Shown in pieces: positions 37,525-45,802 of a stretch of 64,000 nt of DNA. The stretch is from Acidimicrobiia bacterium (GTDB lineage Bacteria; Actinomycetota; Acidimicrobiia; Acidimicrobiales; CATQHL01): assembly GCA_009840735.1 (NCBI GenBank), contig VXNF01000058.1:82531-146530 (forward strand), in the 5' to 3' direction. Below the pieces are notes generated by a model. It did no database searches. It was not told the DNA's origin and was given only the letters and a program-made list of their open reading frames with translations. The translations under genes were made by a program, and so were the position numbers. Every line of letters begins with the position of its first letter. The first letter of the stretch is position 1.

Positions 37525-37853
37525 GGGTAGGGGACCGGGTTGTCGACCGCCCAGGTGTGCAGTTGCCGCGCTAGTGCGGGTCCGAGCGCCGAGCCTCGGG
37601 GATGGCATTGTTTGCGTACGAAGACGATCGTCGCGGGCTGTTCGTCAGCGGCCTGCGAGTGCGCTGCAAGCGCTGCGTAGTCCGCGAAGTCCTCGGTCAC
37701 GATGACGCGTCCGTGCTCTCGTGCGGCTTCGTAGACCGCGGCGTCGTCGCTGCCTCCGAGTCCCGTTTCCACGACAGTGGTGGCATCGTGACCGAGGTTT
37801 CGCAACTCGGCCGCGGTTGCCGGCGGCAGCATCTCGTCGAGCAACCACCTCAC
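37506..37853 (-). CDS. DUF5615 PIN-like toxin candidate
   Basis: 115 aa beginning MRWLLDEMLPPATAAELRNL, then GHDATTV and VIVTEDFADYAAL. This order of LLDE, GHD and TxDxDF-like acids fits the DUF5615/Mut7-C branch of PIN-like nucleases. The start overlaps the stop of the upstream antitoxin-like gene by 4 nt, as expected for a toxin-antitoxin pair. Confidence 0.75.
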   Translation of the reverse strand: MRWLLDEMLPPATAAELRNLGHDATTVVETGLGGSDDAAVYEAAREHGRVIVTEDFADYAALAAHSQAADEQPATIVFVRKQCHPRGSALGPALARQLHTWAVDNPVPYPGVHWP

Positions 37854-38293
37854 TGGGACAGGAGGCGTTCGCGGCGGTCCAGCTGGGCTCGGATCTCTTC
37901 GGCGGCGCGCTCGTTCACCTCGATGAGGCGGTCGATATCTTCGGGGTGCTCCGTGTAATAGTCCGCTGCCAGCAGCACCGAATCCACCGGGAGTCCGGCT
38001 TCGTCGGCGAGGAACTGCGCCCGCTCCATCCCTTCGCAGGGCGCGCTGCGGAGGTCTCGGATGACCTCCCAGACATCGGGGCCGCTGACCAGACCCGCAC
38101 GTCGCCCGGCAGGACCGCTCCGATAGGCGACTCCAGGGAACCGACGCAGCTTCAGCCCCTCGTCCAGTAGTTCCGTAACCAGGCGTGTCATCGAAACGTC
38201 CGCAGCGCGGCTCTCGGCATCGAGGCGTGTCAGCAACTCCTCCGAGAGGCGAAACGACGTCGGCCGGCGCGGGTGAGTGTCCTGTAGTGCCAT
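37850..38293 (-). CDS. Antitoxin with RHH-like N-terminus and DUF433-like C-terminus
   Basis: 147 aa. SFRLSEELLTRLDAESRAAD looks like a ribbon-helix-helix; the C-terminal RAGLVSGPDVWEVIRDL then DSVLLAADYYTEHPEDID resembles DUF433 antitoxins, which are usual partners of DUF5615 proteins. The combination of both halves in one chain fits autoregulation plus toxin binding. Confidence 0.7.
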   Translation of the reverse strand: MALQDTHPRRPTSFRLSEELLTRLDAESRAADVSMTRLVTELLDEGLKLRRFPGVAYRSGPAGRRAGLVSGPDVWEVIRDLRSAPCEGMERAQFLADEAGLPVDSVLLAADYYTEHPEDIDRLIEVNERAAEEIRAQLDRRERLLSQ

Positions 38294-38294
38294 A

Positions 38295-38317
38295 GCGATA
38301 CAGTATCGCCTACGTAG
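38295..38317 (-). promoter_or_regulatory. Operator palindromes of the DUF5615 toxin-antitoxin pair
   Basis: GCGATAC-A-GTATCGC (38295-38309) is a perfect palindrome beginning 2 nt upstream of the antitoxin ATG; CTACGTAG (38310-38317) follows directly. On the minus strand a GATACT -10 candidate lies inside it, 8 nt from the ATG, so this promoter too may be leaderless. Confidence 0.5.
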
Positions 38318-38320
38318 TCG

Positions 38321-38500
38321 CTAGGCGCGGCCACCGCCGGTGATCGCTGCTACGAGCCGTCTCTGGGCAGCAGGAGGCAGGGAAGCGGACTTGTCACCCC
38401 ACCGCCCCTCTTCTTTGGACAGCCGCAGGATCTCCGACAGCCGTGCCTTCGCCTCGGCCAAGGTCCAAGCAGGCCGGGGTGAGAGACGCGTGATTGCCAT
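38321..38500 (-). CDS. Orphan truncated Phd-like antitoxin
   Basis: 59 aa. Residues 8-32 (PRPAWTLAEAKARLSEILRL and on) are nearly identical to the Phd-type antitoxin encoded at 36975-37286, but the toxin-binding C-terminus is replaced by an unrelated Ala/Gly/Arg-rich end. The upstream DNA is also a copy of that gene's promoter region. No toxin gene is attached. It could be a decayed duplicate or an orphan DNA-binding regulator. Confidence 0.6.
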   Translation of the reverse strand: MAITRLSPRPAWTLAEAKARLSEILRLSKEEGRWGDKSASLPPAAQRRLVAAITGGGRA

Positions 38501-38553
38501 GTCCCCTCCGGCCCGCGGCCTACGCCAGCATAGGTCGCAGGCTGGACCCGACT

Positions 38554-40101
38554 CTATTGGCTGGCTTTCCGCCGGAGCCATTCGGAGGCGTCGAAACCCG
38601 GGCGGGCCGCCGCTGAGGTCAGCGCTTGGACAGCCTGCGCTGCCAGCTCGGGCCGAAGTCGGGTGATGGCTCGGTACTCGATGCCGCCGACGTCGGTGAA
38701 GCGCCAGTCCGGCGGCTGGCCGTCGGCGACCACTGCGCCGGCGCTCCCCGGCTCGAACCTCGGCATGACGAGCTTGTACGGGGCCGTGTCGAACCGGACG
38801 CCGACGAGCTTGTCTTCCGGGGACCGAATCATGGCCACTGGGCGTCGATTGTCGGGGAGGAGGCCCAGCATCGGGAAGGCGCGGCGGCCCTTGAGCCGAA
38901 CGCTGTCGCACAGTGGTTGGATGCACAGCCAGTAGTCGCCAGAGTCGTCGCGAAGGACGATGCCAAGTTCGAGCCGTGGTGGTATCTGGCCGCAGTCGCT
39001 GCTGCTCAGCATGACGGCGAGCGCCATGCTCGAGGCACCGTCGTCACCGAACGCGGCTGTCAGATCATCGACCGCCCTGGTTGTCGCCGAGTCACCCAAG
39101 CCGATGCCGCTCAGGCCACAGGCGATTGCCTCGTGTGCCAATGACTCGTCAGGAAGATCCTTCACCTGCTGCGGGACTCTATTGTCGGGATTCCTCAACC
39201 TCTCGACTAGCGCGCTCGGATTCCCGCCGCTCGTTGCTCGCGCTAGCGGCTCGGCGACAGAGTCGATGTCCCAGACGACGCTGACCCCTGCGTCGTGGAG
39301 TGCCTGTTCGAGGTCGCTGGCGAGCAGGCGGGTGAACTGGGGACCCGCGTCGTCGGCTTGGGGCAGCAGTGCTCGGTGTACGAGGGCTCCGGCGTCCAGA
39401 CTGGAGCTGAAGCTCGCCAGAATCCTCGGCGTGGAGTCGCGCACCGTGTTGACGCCGCGGAACACGAACTGAGGCATGAGTCCCGCGAAGATCGTTTCAA
39501 GGTCGTTTCGGATCCGCTTCGGAAGATCGCGATACGGCGCAGTCCTGCGATCCTCCCCGCCGACCAACGGGATTCCTGGCTTCCCGAAGACGAGCACGAC
39601 CGTGTGCTCGTATTGCAACACGAAATCCTGAGTCTCCTCAAAGTTCGTTGCTTCTGTGAGTCGTTCGACGACGCGGCGCAGGTTGTGCGTCCCGGTGAAG
39701 ATGACGACGACCGTCAGACGACCCTTGTTCGCTTCGGTGACCGCCGAGATCATCTCGATAGTCCTGGTGTCGTCTCCGAACAGCAGCCAGTCGAGTATCA
39801 GCAGGTCAGAAACTTGAGATCCCCGGCGGGCCAGAGCCACGAGATCGGAATCTTGCTCGTCCGGCTGGAGCACGCCGCACACGATCCCTTCGTCGATGAA
39901 CGCGCTGACGAGCTCTGACGGGTGGACCGGTGTCGCGTCGTCGTTCCGCGGGGGATCGAGACCGGGCTGCGGCTCGCCGTCGGGATCAAACGGCTCGTCG
40001 GTGCTGAGCTCCTCCAGCGGGCCGTAGTCGCCCTGAACCCGGTCGTCTATGACCAGCGCTGTGCGGAAGTAGTCGCTGACTGCGGTCATCGGTGCCCTCA
40101 C
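38554..40101 (-). CDS. Receiver-domain protein with large unknown C-terminal region
   Basis: 515 aa, third gene of a methyltransferase/GHKL/receiver operon. The N-terminal 180 residues form a response-receiver-like domain with a full set of active-site residues: acidic pair Asp19-Asp20 (LVIDD), phospho-acceptor Asp104 (LLILDWLL), Thr136 (IFTGT) and Lys174-Pro175 (VFGKP). The remaining 330 residues match nothing I recognise and carry no DNA-binding motif I can see. GTG start overlaps the upstream stop after AAAGGAGG; ATG at 40089 is an alternative. Probable partner of the kinase-like protein upstream; from memory, close to the Pfam Response_reg_2 type. Confidence 0.7.
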   Translation of the reverse strand: MRAPMTAVSDYFRTALVIDDRVQGDYGPLEELSTDEPFDPDGEPQPGLDPPRNDDATPVHPSELVSAFIDEGIVCGVLQPDEQDSDLVALARRGSQVSDLLILDWLLFGDDTRTIEMISAVTEANKGRLTVVVIFTGTHNLRRVVERLTEATNFEETQDFVLQYEHTVVLVFGKPGIPLVGGEDRRTAPYRDLPKRIRNDLETIFAGLMPQFVFRGVNTVRDSTPRILASFSSSLDAGALVHRALLPQADDAGPQFTRLLASDLEQALHDAGVSVVWDIDSVAEPLARATSGGNPSALVERLRNPDNRVPQQVKDLPDESLAHEAIACGLSGIGLGDSATTRAVDDLTAAFGDDGASSMALAVMLSSSDCGQIPPRLELGIVLRDDSGDYWLCIQPLCDSVRLKGRRAFPMLGLLPDNRRPVAMIRSPEDKLVGVRFDTAPYKLVMPRFEPGSAGAVVADGQPPDWRFTDVGGIEYRAITRLRPELAAQAVQALTSAAARPGFDASEWLRRKASQ

Positions 40102-42986
40102 GCCTCCTTTGTCGTCGGGCGGATCAAGAACTCGGTGCCGTCATTGGCGTCGCCTAGGTGGATCGACCACCCGGCCCGTTCCAGTACCTGGCTTGCAATC
40201 GCTAGCCCGAGGCCGCTGCCACCGGGCTTGGTGGTGAAGCCGAAGTCGAACACCCGGTCGGCTACGTCCGCCGCGATCCCGGGACCGCTGTCACGGTAGA
40301 CGAGCGTGTCGCCGCGCTTGTCGAGTTCGATGACCTGAGCCCGTCCGGGCGAGTCGCGCCGAATCCAGTACAGGCTGTTGTCGACCAAGTTGATGAACAC
40401 CGGATAGAACGTGGATGTGTAGCCTTCGAGCCTGGCGGCCTGAAACTCCCGCCTCGGACGGATCTCAACATCCAGGTCTGCAAGGCGTTCCCGGAACAGC
40501 TCGTCGAGGTAGCGCGAGATGTCGCTTCCCTTGATGGTCGTCGGGGTGCGCCGCAGCCGGCGCTGCATAGGGGTGAGCAGCGTGAGGTAGCTCTCGAGAT
40601 GGTCGATGTCTCGCCGCAGGTCTTCGTAAAGCCTGACGAGTTGTGGATTCTTCTTCGCCCATGCCCCGACTCTGCGCACGTCGCTGCGGATGCTCGAGAC
40701 GGTGGCGTGGAACTCGTGGTCGACGACTGCCAGAGCCATGCCGAGTTGCACGAGTTCCAGCTGCGCGTCTGCTTGGGCGCGCAGTTCGACGATCTCGGCA
40801 TCGGCGGCGGCGGCGAAATCGGTGGGATCGGGGGCGCCGCTGCTGAAGACGAGTTGGCTTGAGTGGACGAGGTTGACGACTCGCTTGAGTGCTCTCCGCG
40901 AGTCGGTTGCCAGATCGTCCACTGCCTGCTCGAACTGGGCCTGATCCTGGATCCATCCGCTGCTGGCCGAGGCGGTCGGCACGGTTATCGTGCTGAGTCG
41001 CGTGTCGAAGTCGTCGCGGAGTCCCGCCAGAGTGGCGCGCACTGCGCTGGTCAGCCCCGCCAACGCGCTGTCGGCCTCTTGTTGAGCTTCGCCCACCGCG
41101 CTCCTCGCCTGCGCGACGCGGCCCTCGACGAACTCGCGCCGCTCCCTCTCGTCGGCTGCTTTCGCGGCCAGCCGACTCTCGGCGGCCGCGACCAACTCGT
41201 CGACGGCCTCCAGGGCCGGGCCGACGTACGATCTCTCGATCTCCTCAAGGCCGCGTTCGAGGGTCAGCATGTCCCGGCGCATCGGCTCGGTCGGAGCGAA
41301 GCCCGTCGGCTCGTCGAACTCCAGCGATGTCGCGAGCTGGCGCAGTTCTCGCCTCGCCGCGGCGACACGCTGAGAGGCGGGCTGGAGCCGATCACATGTG
41401 TCGAGTTCCGTCGCTAGGGCTTGCACGATTTCTGACGCCTGATGCTGGAAGTCCGTCTCGTTGAGGTGCTGGATCGCGCTGGCGAGCTGGGGGCGCAATG
41501 TTCGCCGCCCTTCCCTGGCTCTCTTGTCTCGTTCCTTGCGTAGTGCATCCTCCCTCGCGAGCCGCTGCCGGCCTTTCTCATAGGCATCGGCCCGGGGGCT
41601 CTTGGCTCGGAAGAATGTCGCCGCGAGTTCCACGAAGAGGTTGATGAGCAGATCCCTGAAGGCCGAATATGCCCGGCCCTGCGTGAACCCCTCCCTGCCC
41701 GCCTTCTCCTGCAGCGTGGCGTTGTGCTTGCTCGACAGGCTGACGGCACCGAACATACGTCTGTAGGAGAAGTAGTAGTAACTCGCGCCCAGCGTTCGCC
41801 GTTCTTCGATCTCCAGATAGTCCACGTCGGGACGGCCGTACGGCTGCACGCGGATGCCATCCATATAGACGTAGAGGCCACCAAGCTGCCGAAGCCGGGT
41901 CGTCATGGTCGCGAAGGCTTCTGGATCGAGTCGCGAATCGGGTCGTTCGCCTTGCACCACTCCGAGTTCGAACGCGAAGGGCCCGCATCGTGGCTGTAGC
42001 CGTTCTGGACATGGGATGTTGACGTCGGTTGGCTCTTCGTCGAAGATTCGGATCGTTCCCAGGAAGTTACCGTTCTCGTCAAACTCGCCGAGGACGTGGT
42101 GATCGGCTTCTTCAAAGTCGGACATATTGAAGAAGTCGTTGGGCGGCAGGAGGCTCTCGTCGTCACCGCCGCCGCGGCGATCGACGAAGTCGACCGAGAA
42201 CTCGGGCGTGGTCGGGCTCCCGAGCCACACGTCGGTGAAGCCGTGCAACGTCCTGCCCAGTAAGGAGGCGTCCGTCGGTCGTTGGCTCTGGAGGTCGGGG
42301 GGCAGGTCCTCGGATACCGGGGAGATGAAGAACACCGTGCCGCTATCCTGGATCGGTTCCAGGTCGGGCAGCGACCGGTAGGGATCGTCCGGCATGGAGT
42401 CGAGAGTCCTCAGGATCTCATCCACTCGCTGTGACCAGGATGCCGAGCTGTCCAGCGCACGGAAGTCCGCCACGGCCTCAGCTATCGGTGCCTTCAGTTG
42501 TGCCACGTTGTCCGCGGTGAGGCCGCCGGAGTCCAACTCGACGAGTCCCACGGGCACCTCGTCTAAGTCGACGCGCGGCAGTTCGAACATCTTCCAGCTG
42601 ACGAGCGCGGCGACCGCGGGATGCCCGATCCGCTTGGACACGACGAGCACCTGGCTGCCGAGAGCGCCTATGGCGAGACGCCCGATGCCCTTCTCGCCGA
42701 GTTGCACCCTCGGCCGCATTCCCGGCGGCGGCGGCGTCGAGCCGCGCTCCAGCTTCGACTCGGTGGCGATGGTGAGCCACTGCTTCTCGAAGGTCGCCCG
42801 GTCCATGCCGAGGCCGTCGTCGCTCACCACGAGCACGTTGCGAGTTCGGAAGAAGTCCGCGATCGCGACGGTGGCGTACGCGTCGTAGGAGTTCTTGAAC
42901 AGCTCGCTTAGCGCTGTCGGCAGGCTGGCGATCTGCTGCCGCCCGAGCATGTCGACCGCCCGCGCGCGGGCGCGGAAACGAGTCAT
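40098..42986 (-). CDS. Double GHKL protein: MORC/Hsp90-like ATPase plus HEF-type histidine kinase
   Basis: 962 aa with two ATPase modules. N-terminal GHKL: N-box ELFKNSYDAYA (28-38), G1 DDGLGM (56-61), G2 GEKGIGRLAIG (97-107), as in Hsp90/MutL/MORC. The middle (about 450-740) is rich in charged helices and probably coiled coil. The C-terminal kinase core has His757 in DHEFHA, N-box FINLVDNSLYW (near 865), G1 DSGPGIA (near 900) and FTTKPGGSGLGLAIA (near 920). The HEF triplet fits what I recall of the HEF_HK family from conflict systems. No membrane segment. ATGA overlap with dcm upstream and GTGA overlap with the receiver gene downstream. Confidence 0.78.
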   Translation of the reverse strand: MTRFRARARAVDMLGRQQIASLPTALSELFKNSYDAYATVAIADFFRTRNVLVVSDDGLGMDRATFEKQWLTIATESKLERGSTPPPPGMRPRVQLGEKGIGRLAIGALGSQVLVVSKRIGHPAVAALVSWKMFELPRVDLDEVPVGLVELDSGGLTADNVAQLKAPIAEAVADFRALDSSASWSQRVDEILRTLDSMPDDPYRSLPDLEPIQDSGTVFFISPVSEDLPPDLQSQRPTDASLLGRTLHGFTDVWLGSPTTPEFSVDFVDRRGGGDDESLLPPNDFFNMSDFEEADHHVLGEFDENGNFLGTIRIFDEEPTDVNIPCPERLQPRCGPFAFELGVVQGERPDSRLDPEAFATMTTRLRQLGGLYVYMDGIRVQPYGRPDVDYLEIEERRTLGASYYYFSYRRMFGAVSLSSKHNATLQEKAGREGFTQGRAYSAFRDLLINLFVELAATFFRAKSPRADAYEKGRQRLAREDALRKERDKRAREGRRTLRPQLASAIQHLNETDFQHQASEIVQALATELDTCDRLQPASQRVAAARRELRQLATSLEFDEPTGFAPTEPMRRDMLTLERGLEEIERSYVGPALEAVDELVAAAESRLAAKAADERERREFVEGRVAQARSAVGEAQQEADSALAGLTSAVRATLAGLRDDFDTRLSTITVPTASASSGWIQDQAQFEQAVDDLATDSRRALKRVVNLVHSSQLVFSSGAPDPTDFAAAADAEIVELRAQADAQLELVQLGMALAVVDHEFHATVSSIRSDVRRVGAWAKKNPQLVRLYEDLRRDIDHLESYLTLLTPMQRRLRRTPTTIKGSDISRYLDELFRERLADLDVEIRPRREFQAARLEGYTSTFYPVFINLVDNSLYWIRRDSPGRAQVIELDKRGDTLVYRDSGPGIAADVADRVFDFGFTTKPGGSGLGLAIASQVLERAGWSIHLGDANDGTEFLIRPTTKEA

Positions 42987-44098
42987 GCCGAGGCGTGCAT
43001 CAGCGGCCCCGGGACGGCAGCGTCGGGAGAGCCCCGGTCACTAGCCGCACGGCGGGCCTGGTTGACGTGCTCCACTAGGTGCCGCCCGAAGTGGCGCGCG
43101 AGAACGACCGGCACGGCGTTGCCGATCTGCCTGGCCTGAGAGGTGAGGCTGCCGGTGAACTCGAATGAGACAGGGAAGGTCTGCAACCGTGCCGCCTCGC
43201 GTGCGCTGAGCGCCCGGTCTTGGGTCGGATGGCCGAAGCGCCCGTTGCTGTAGCTGATGCACCTCGTGGTCAGCGCGGGCGCTGGCCTGTCCCAACTCAG
43301 CCGGCCGTAGACGTCGGTGTGCCCCGCGAAACCGTCGCGATGGCAGTCGGGCCAGAGCCGGTCCGGCCAGTCCCGGCGGTCGCCGCCCTCCGGCGTGGCC
43401 CGGATCCGCTCGAGGTTCAGCTTCGAGAGCCTCATGGACCGGTGGCTGCTGATGCCGGACTGTCTCTGCCCGGCCTTGATCGGAGGGAGCGAGCCGATCC
43501 ATTCTCTCACTGTCGAGCGCGGGCACCCGGCCGCCGGGCCGTGGGTGGGGTCCGGGAGGCTGATCGGTCCGAGGCGGCTCGCGACGAGGACGAGCCTGCG
43601 CCTCGTCTGAGGCACGCCGTAGTCGGCGCTGCACACTGTGCCGTAGCTGACGTGGTGTGTCCTGCCCAGCTCCTGCACGAATTCGGCGAAGGGACCCTCC
43701 GAAGCCGAGACCCGCTGCATTCCCGGCACGTTCTCCACGAAGACCAGCTCCGGGTTGAGTGCCGTCACGAACCGGAGGAACTCCACCAGCAAGAACGATC
43801 GGCGGTCCCGGGCGGGCGGCTGCTGCCGATGGCCGGCGAACGGCTGGCAGGGAGCGCAACCCGCGAAGAGCATCACCGACTCTGACGCTGGGCGCAGTAG
43901 CCCGGTCACCTCCTCGGCGCTCACCTCGCGGATGTCTCGCTCGATGACAGGAGTGCCCGAGAAGTTCAGCTGGAAGGTAGCGACCGCGTCAGGGTCCCAG
44001 TCGACGGCCAGCAACGGCGAGATGCCCGCGTCGGCGAACCCCCGCGTTGTGCCTCCACAGCCCGAGAAAAAGTCTGCCAGGGCGATGTCAACGCTCAT
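42983..44098 (-). CDS. dcm: DNA (cytosine-5-)-methyltransferase
   Basis: 371 aa. Motif I ADFFSGCGGTTRGF, motif IV CAPCQPFAG with catalytic Cys84, motif VI FVENVPGM, motif VIII QTRRRLVLV and motif X IGNAVP are all present, so it should be active. Recognition sequence unknown. First gene of the three-gene module; no endonuclease gene adjoins it. A TTGACA -35-like box lies upstream on the minus strand, next to copy 2 of the 80-bp repeat. Confidence 0.92.
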   Translation of the reverse strand: MSVDIALADFFSGCGGTTRGFADAGISPLLAVDWDPDAVATFQLNFSGTPVIERDIREVSAEEVTGLLRPASESVMLFAGCAPCQPFAGHRQQPPARDRRSFLLVEFLRFVTALNPELVFVENVPGMQRVSASEGPFAEFVQELGRTHHVSYGTVCSADYGVPQTRRRLVLVASRLGPISLPDPTHGPAAGCPRSTVREWIGSLPPIKAGQRQSGISSHRSMRLSKLNLERIRATPEGGDRRDWPDRLWPDCHRDGFAGHTDVYGRLSWDRPAPALTTRCISYSNGRFGHPTQDRALSAREAARLQTFPVSFEFTGSLTSQARQIGNAVPVVLARHFGRHLVEHVNQARRAASDRGSPDAAVPGPLMHASA

Positions 44099-44162
44099 CT
44101 TGGTCCCTCAGTGCTGCTCAGCACGCCAACTCGCCTTATTGTCGTCACTGCCTGTCAAGCTA

Positions 44163-44242
44163 CTTCACCACAGGGGTGAGACAGTACGTGCGGCATGCAC
44201 CTGAGCGGCTGCTGGGCTCGGCCCGGGGTCCACCGCGGTGGG
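44163..44242. repeat. 80-bp island direct repeat, copy 2
   Basis: Direct repeat of 37419-37498 (71/80 identical). Together the copies bracket the methyltransferase/GHKL/receiver module, the orphan antitoxin and the DUF5615 pair (about 6.7 kb). It lies between the hsdS stop and the dcm promoter. Confidence 0.8.
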
Positions 44243-44263
44243 TACGCGGTTACGCACGGGCGG

Positions 44264-45802
44264 TCACGCTACCCCGGCGGTCGGCACCCGCAGTTCACCG
44301 GATAGCAACTTCGGCAGCAGCGTGTCCCGCAGGGCAGCGAGCGTGCGGGACACGGTGGCGCTGCCTACCTGGCGTTCAATAAGACTCGAGAACAGGAGGT
44401 CGGGCGACTCTAGGAGTTTGGCCGGGGGCACGATAACCATCGCCTCGTCCAGATGGTGGCGCTGAATGTGTCCCATGGTTGTTGCCTTGTCCGACGCGAT
44501 AGCTCGAAACTCTGGAAGATGTTCGCGAATCCAATTCCAATAGAACCATCTAGGGACTCGACTCGAAGTGACCTTAAACAGATGTTGATTAAGCGCACCA
44601 CGCCCATGCCCCCATAGCACCGTATCCAGACTGCCGAACCAGGAAAACACAACGTCGCCGTCCTCGACAATGAAGTCTTCTCCAATGTCGGCAGACGCCT
44701 TAAAAGACCGTCCGGTGAAGCCGCGCCGCATCTCGGCGATCTTGATGACTGGTAGCCAAGAGTCTTCCGCCGGTGGAAATCGTTTAAGTGCCAGCCCGTT
44801 CGTAAACTTCGCGATTCCGCTCAGGCTGTCAATCTGCCAGCCAGCTGGGATGGAGCCGAGTTCGGAGGGTTCGAAGGCGTCGGGGAACAGGGCGTCAAGG
44901 TCGGGAGGGAGGCCGGAGGGTCGGCCCTCGGCCTTGGCGCGGACCGGATCGAAGTCCACAAACCACGACCGGAACAGCGCCCGCGCCGTCTCATCAAGCG
45001 TCTCGCTCATCCGCCGGTTGAGTTCGATCTTGTCATCCAACGCCCCTAGCACGAGTGCGATTTCGCGCTGCTCTCCAACAGGAGGTATCAGAACGGATTG
45101 AGCGTGCGCTTGGCTGCGATTGAGCCCCGGTACAGCGCTGTCGGAGTTCATATCGGAAAGATTGCTGGAGCGCAGTGCATAGTAGATGTACCGCTGAAGG
45201 GTGAGATCTTCACCCTCGACATAAAATGTCGTATCTATAGGCCAACAGGGCTGGGGGGAGTAATGTACAGCTCCTGCCGTCCCTTTTCGTCCAACGATTA
45301 CGGTCGGGCCTCGCGTAAGGGGTTCGTCATGGAAGCCGACGACCCCGTTGGAGCCGTAAACTCGGAATTCGCCATTGAGTGATCGCTGAGCCTTTGGAAG
45401 TCCGCGGCCATAACTGAACGGGGCAAATTCTCCAAGCTCTTGCTGATGCCAACCGGTCGGGACATGTCCAGACATCAATTTGCCAGCCGCGACCGTCGAC
45501 GGCTGAATGACAACAGAGTCCGGCTTGATCCTGGCGCGGAATGCTTCGTCTATTGTGTGCCAGTCGACAACTTCGACGCGTATCGGCAGATCGGATTCCT
45601 CGAAGGCCTCTCGCAGGTCTCCCAGGATCCCACGGTCGGTCGGACCATCCCCTGCGACAGCCAAGTCCAAGTCGGAATAGTCCTTGGCCTCCCATCTAGC
45701 CCGCGAGCCATAGGCCCGCACCTCGCACTCCGGTACGTGATCTGCGAGAATTCGTTGTACCGTCCGCAGGCTTCGAGGGTTCAAGTCGATAAGGTCAGTC
45801 AT
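44264..45802 (-). CDS. hsdS: MNT nucleotidyltransferase fused to type I specificity subunit
   Basis: 512 aa. Residues 1-100 are a MNT-type minimal nucleotidyltransferase: GSRARWEAKDYSDLDL gives the GS-x10-DxD motif (Gly32-Ser33, Asp44, Asp46). From about residue 110 (VPTGWHQQELGEF) there are two target-recognition domains separated by conserved helices (EQREIALVLGALDDKIELNR) and ending LLPKLLSGEL, a complete HsdS. No stop separates the two parts. It directly follows two HEPN genes and overlaps the first by 8 nt, so a HEPN/MNT pair has become joined to the specificity subunit. Confidence 0.85.
   Translation of the reverse strand: MTDLIDLNPRSLRTVQRILADHVPECEVRAYGSRARWEAKDYSDLDLAVAGDGPTDRGILGDLREAFEESDLPIRVEVVDWHTIDEAFRARIKPDSVVIQPSTVAAGKLMSGHVPTGWHQQELGEFAPFSYGRGLPKAQRSLNGEFRVYGSNGVVGFHDEPLTRGPTVIVGRKGTAGAVHYSPQPCWPIDTTFYVEGEDLTLQRYIYYALRSSNLSDMNSDSAVPGLNRSQAHAQSVLIPPVGEQREIALVLGALDDKIELNRRMSETLDETARALFRSWFVDFDPVRAKAEGRPSGLPPDLDALFPDAFEPSELGSIPAGWQIDSLSGIAKFTNGLALKRFPPAEDSWLPVIKIAEMRRGFTGRSFKASADIGEDFIVEDGDVVFSWFGSLDTVLWGHGRGALNQHLFKVTSSRVPRWFYWNWIREHLPEFRAIASDKATTMGHIQRHHLDEAMVIVPPAKLLESPDLLFSSLIERQVGSATVSRTLAALRDTLLPKLLSGELRVPTAGVA

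Noticed and set aside
38554-44098. Calling the three-gene module a known named defence system
   Set aside because: I considered Detocs, DISARM, BREX and MADS; gene content (no nucleosidase effector, helicase, PglZ or Brx/Drm/Mad genes) does not fit any of them.
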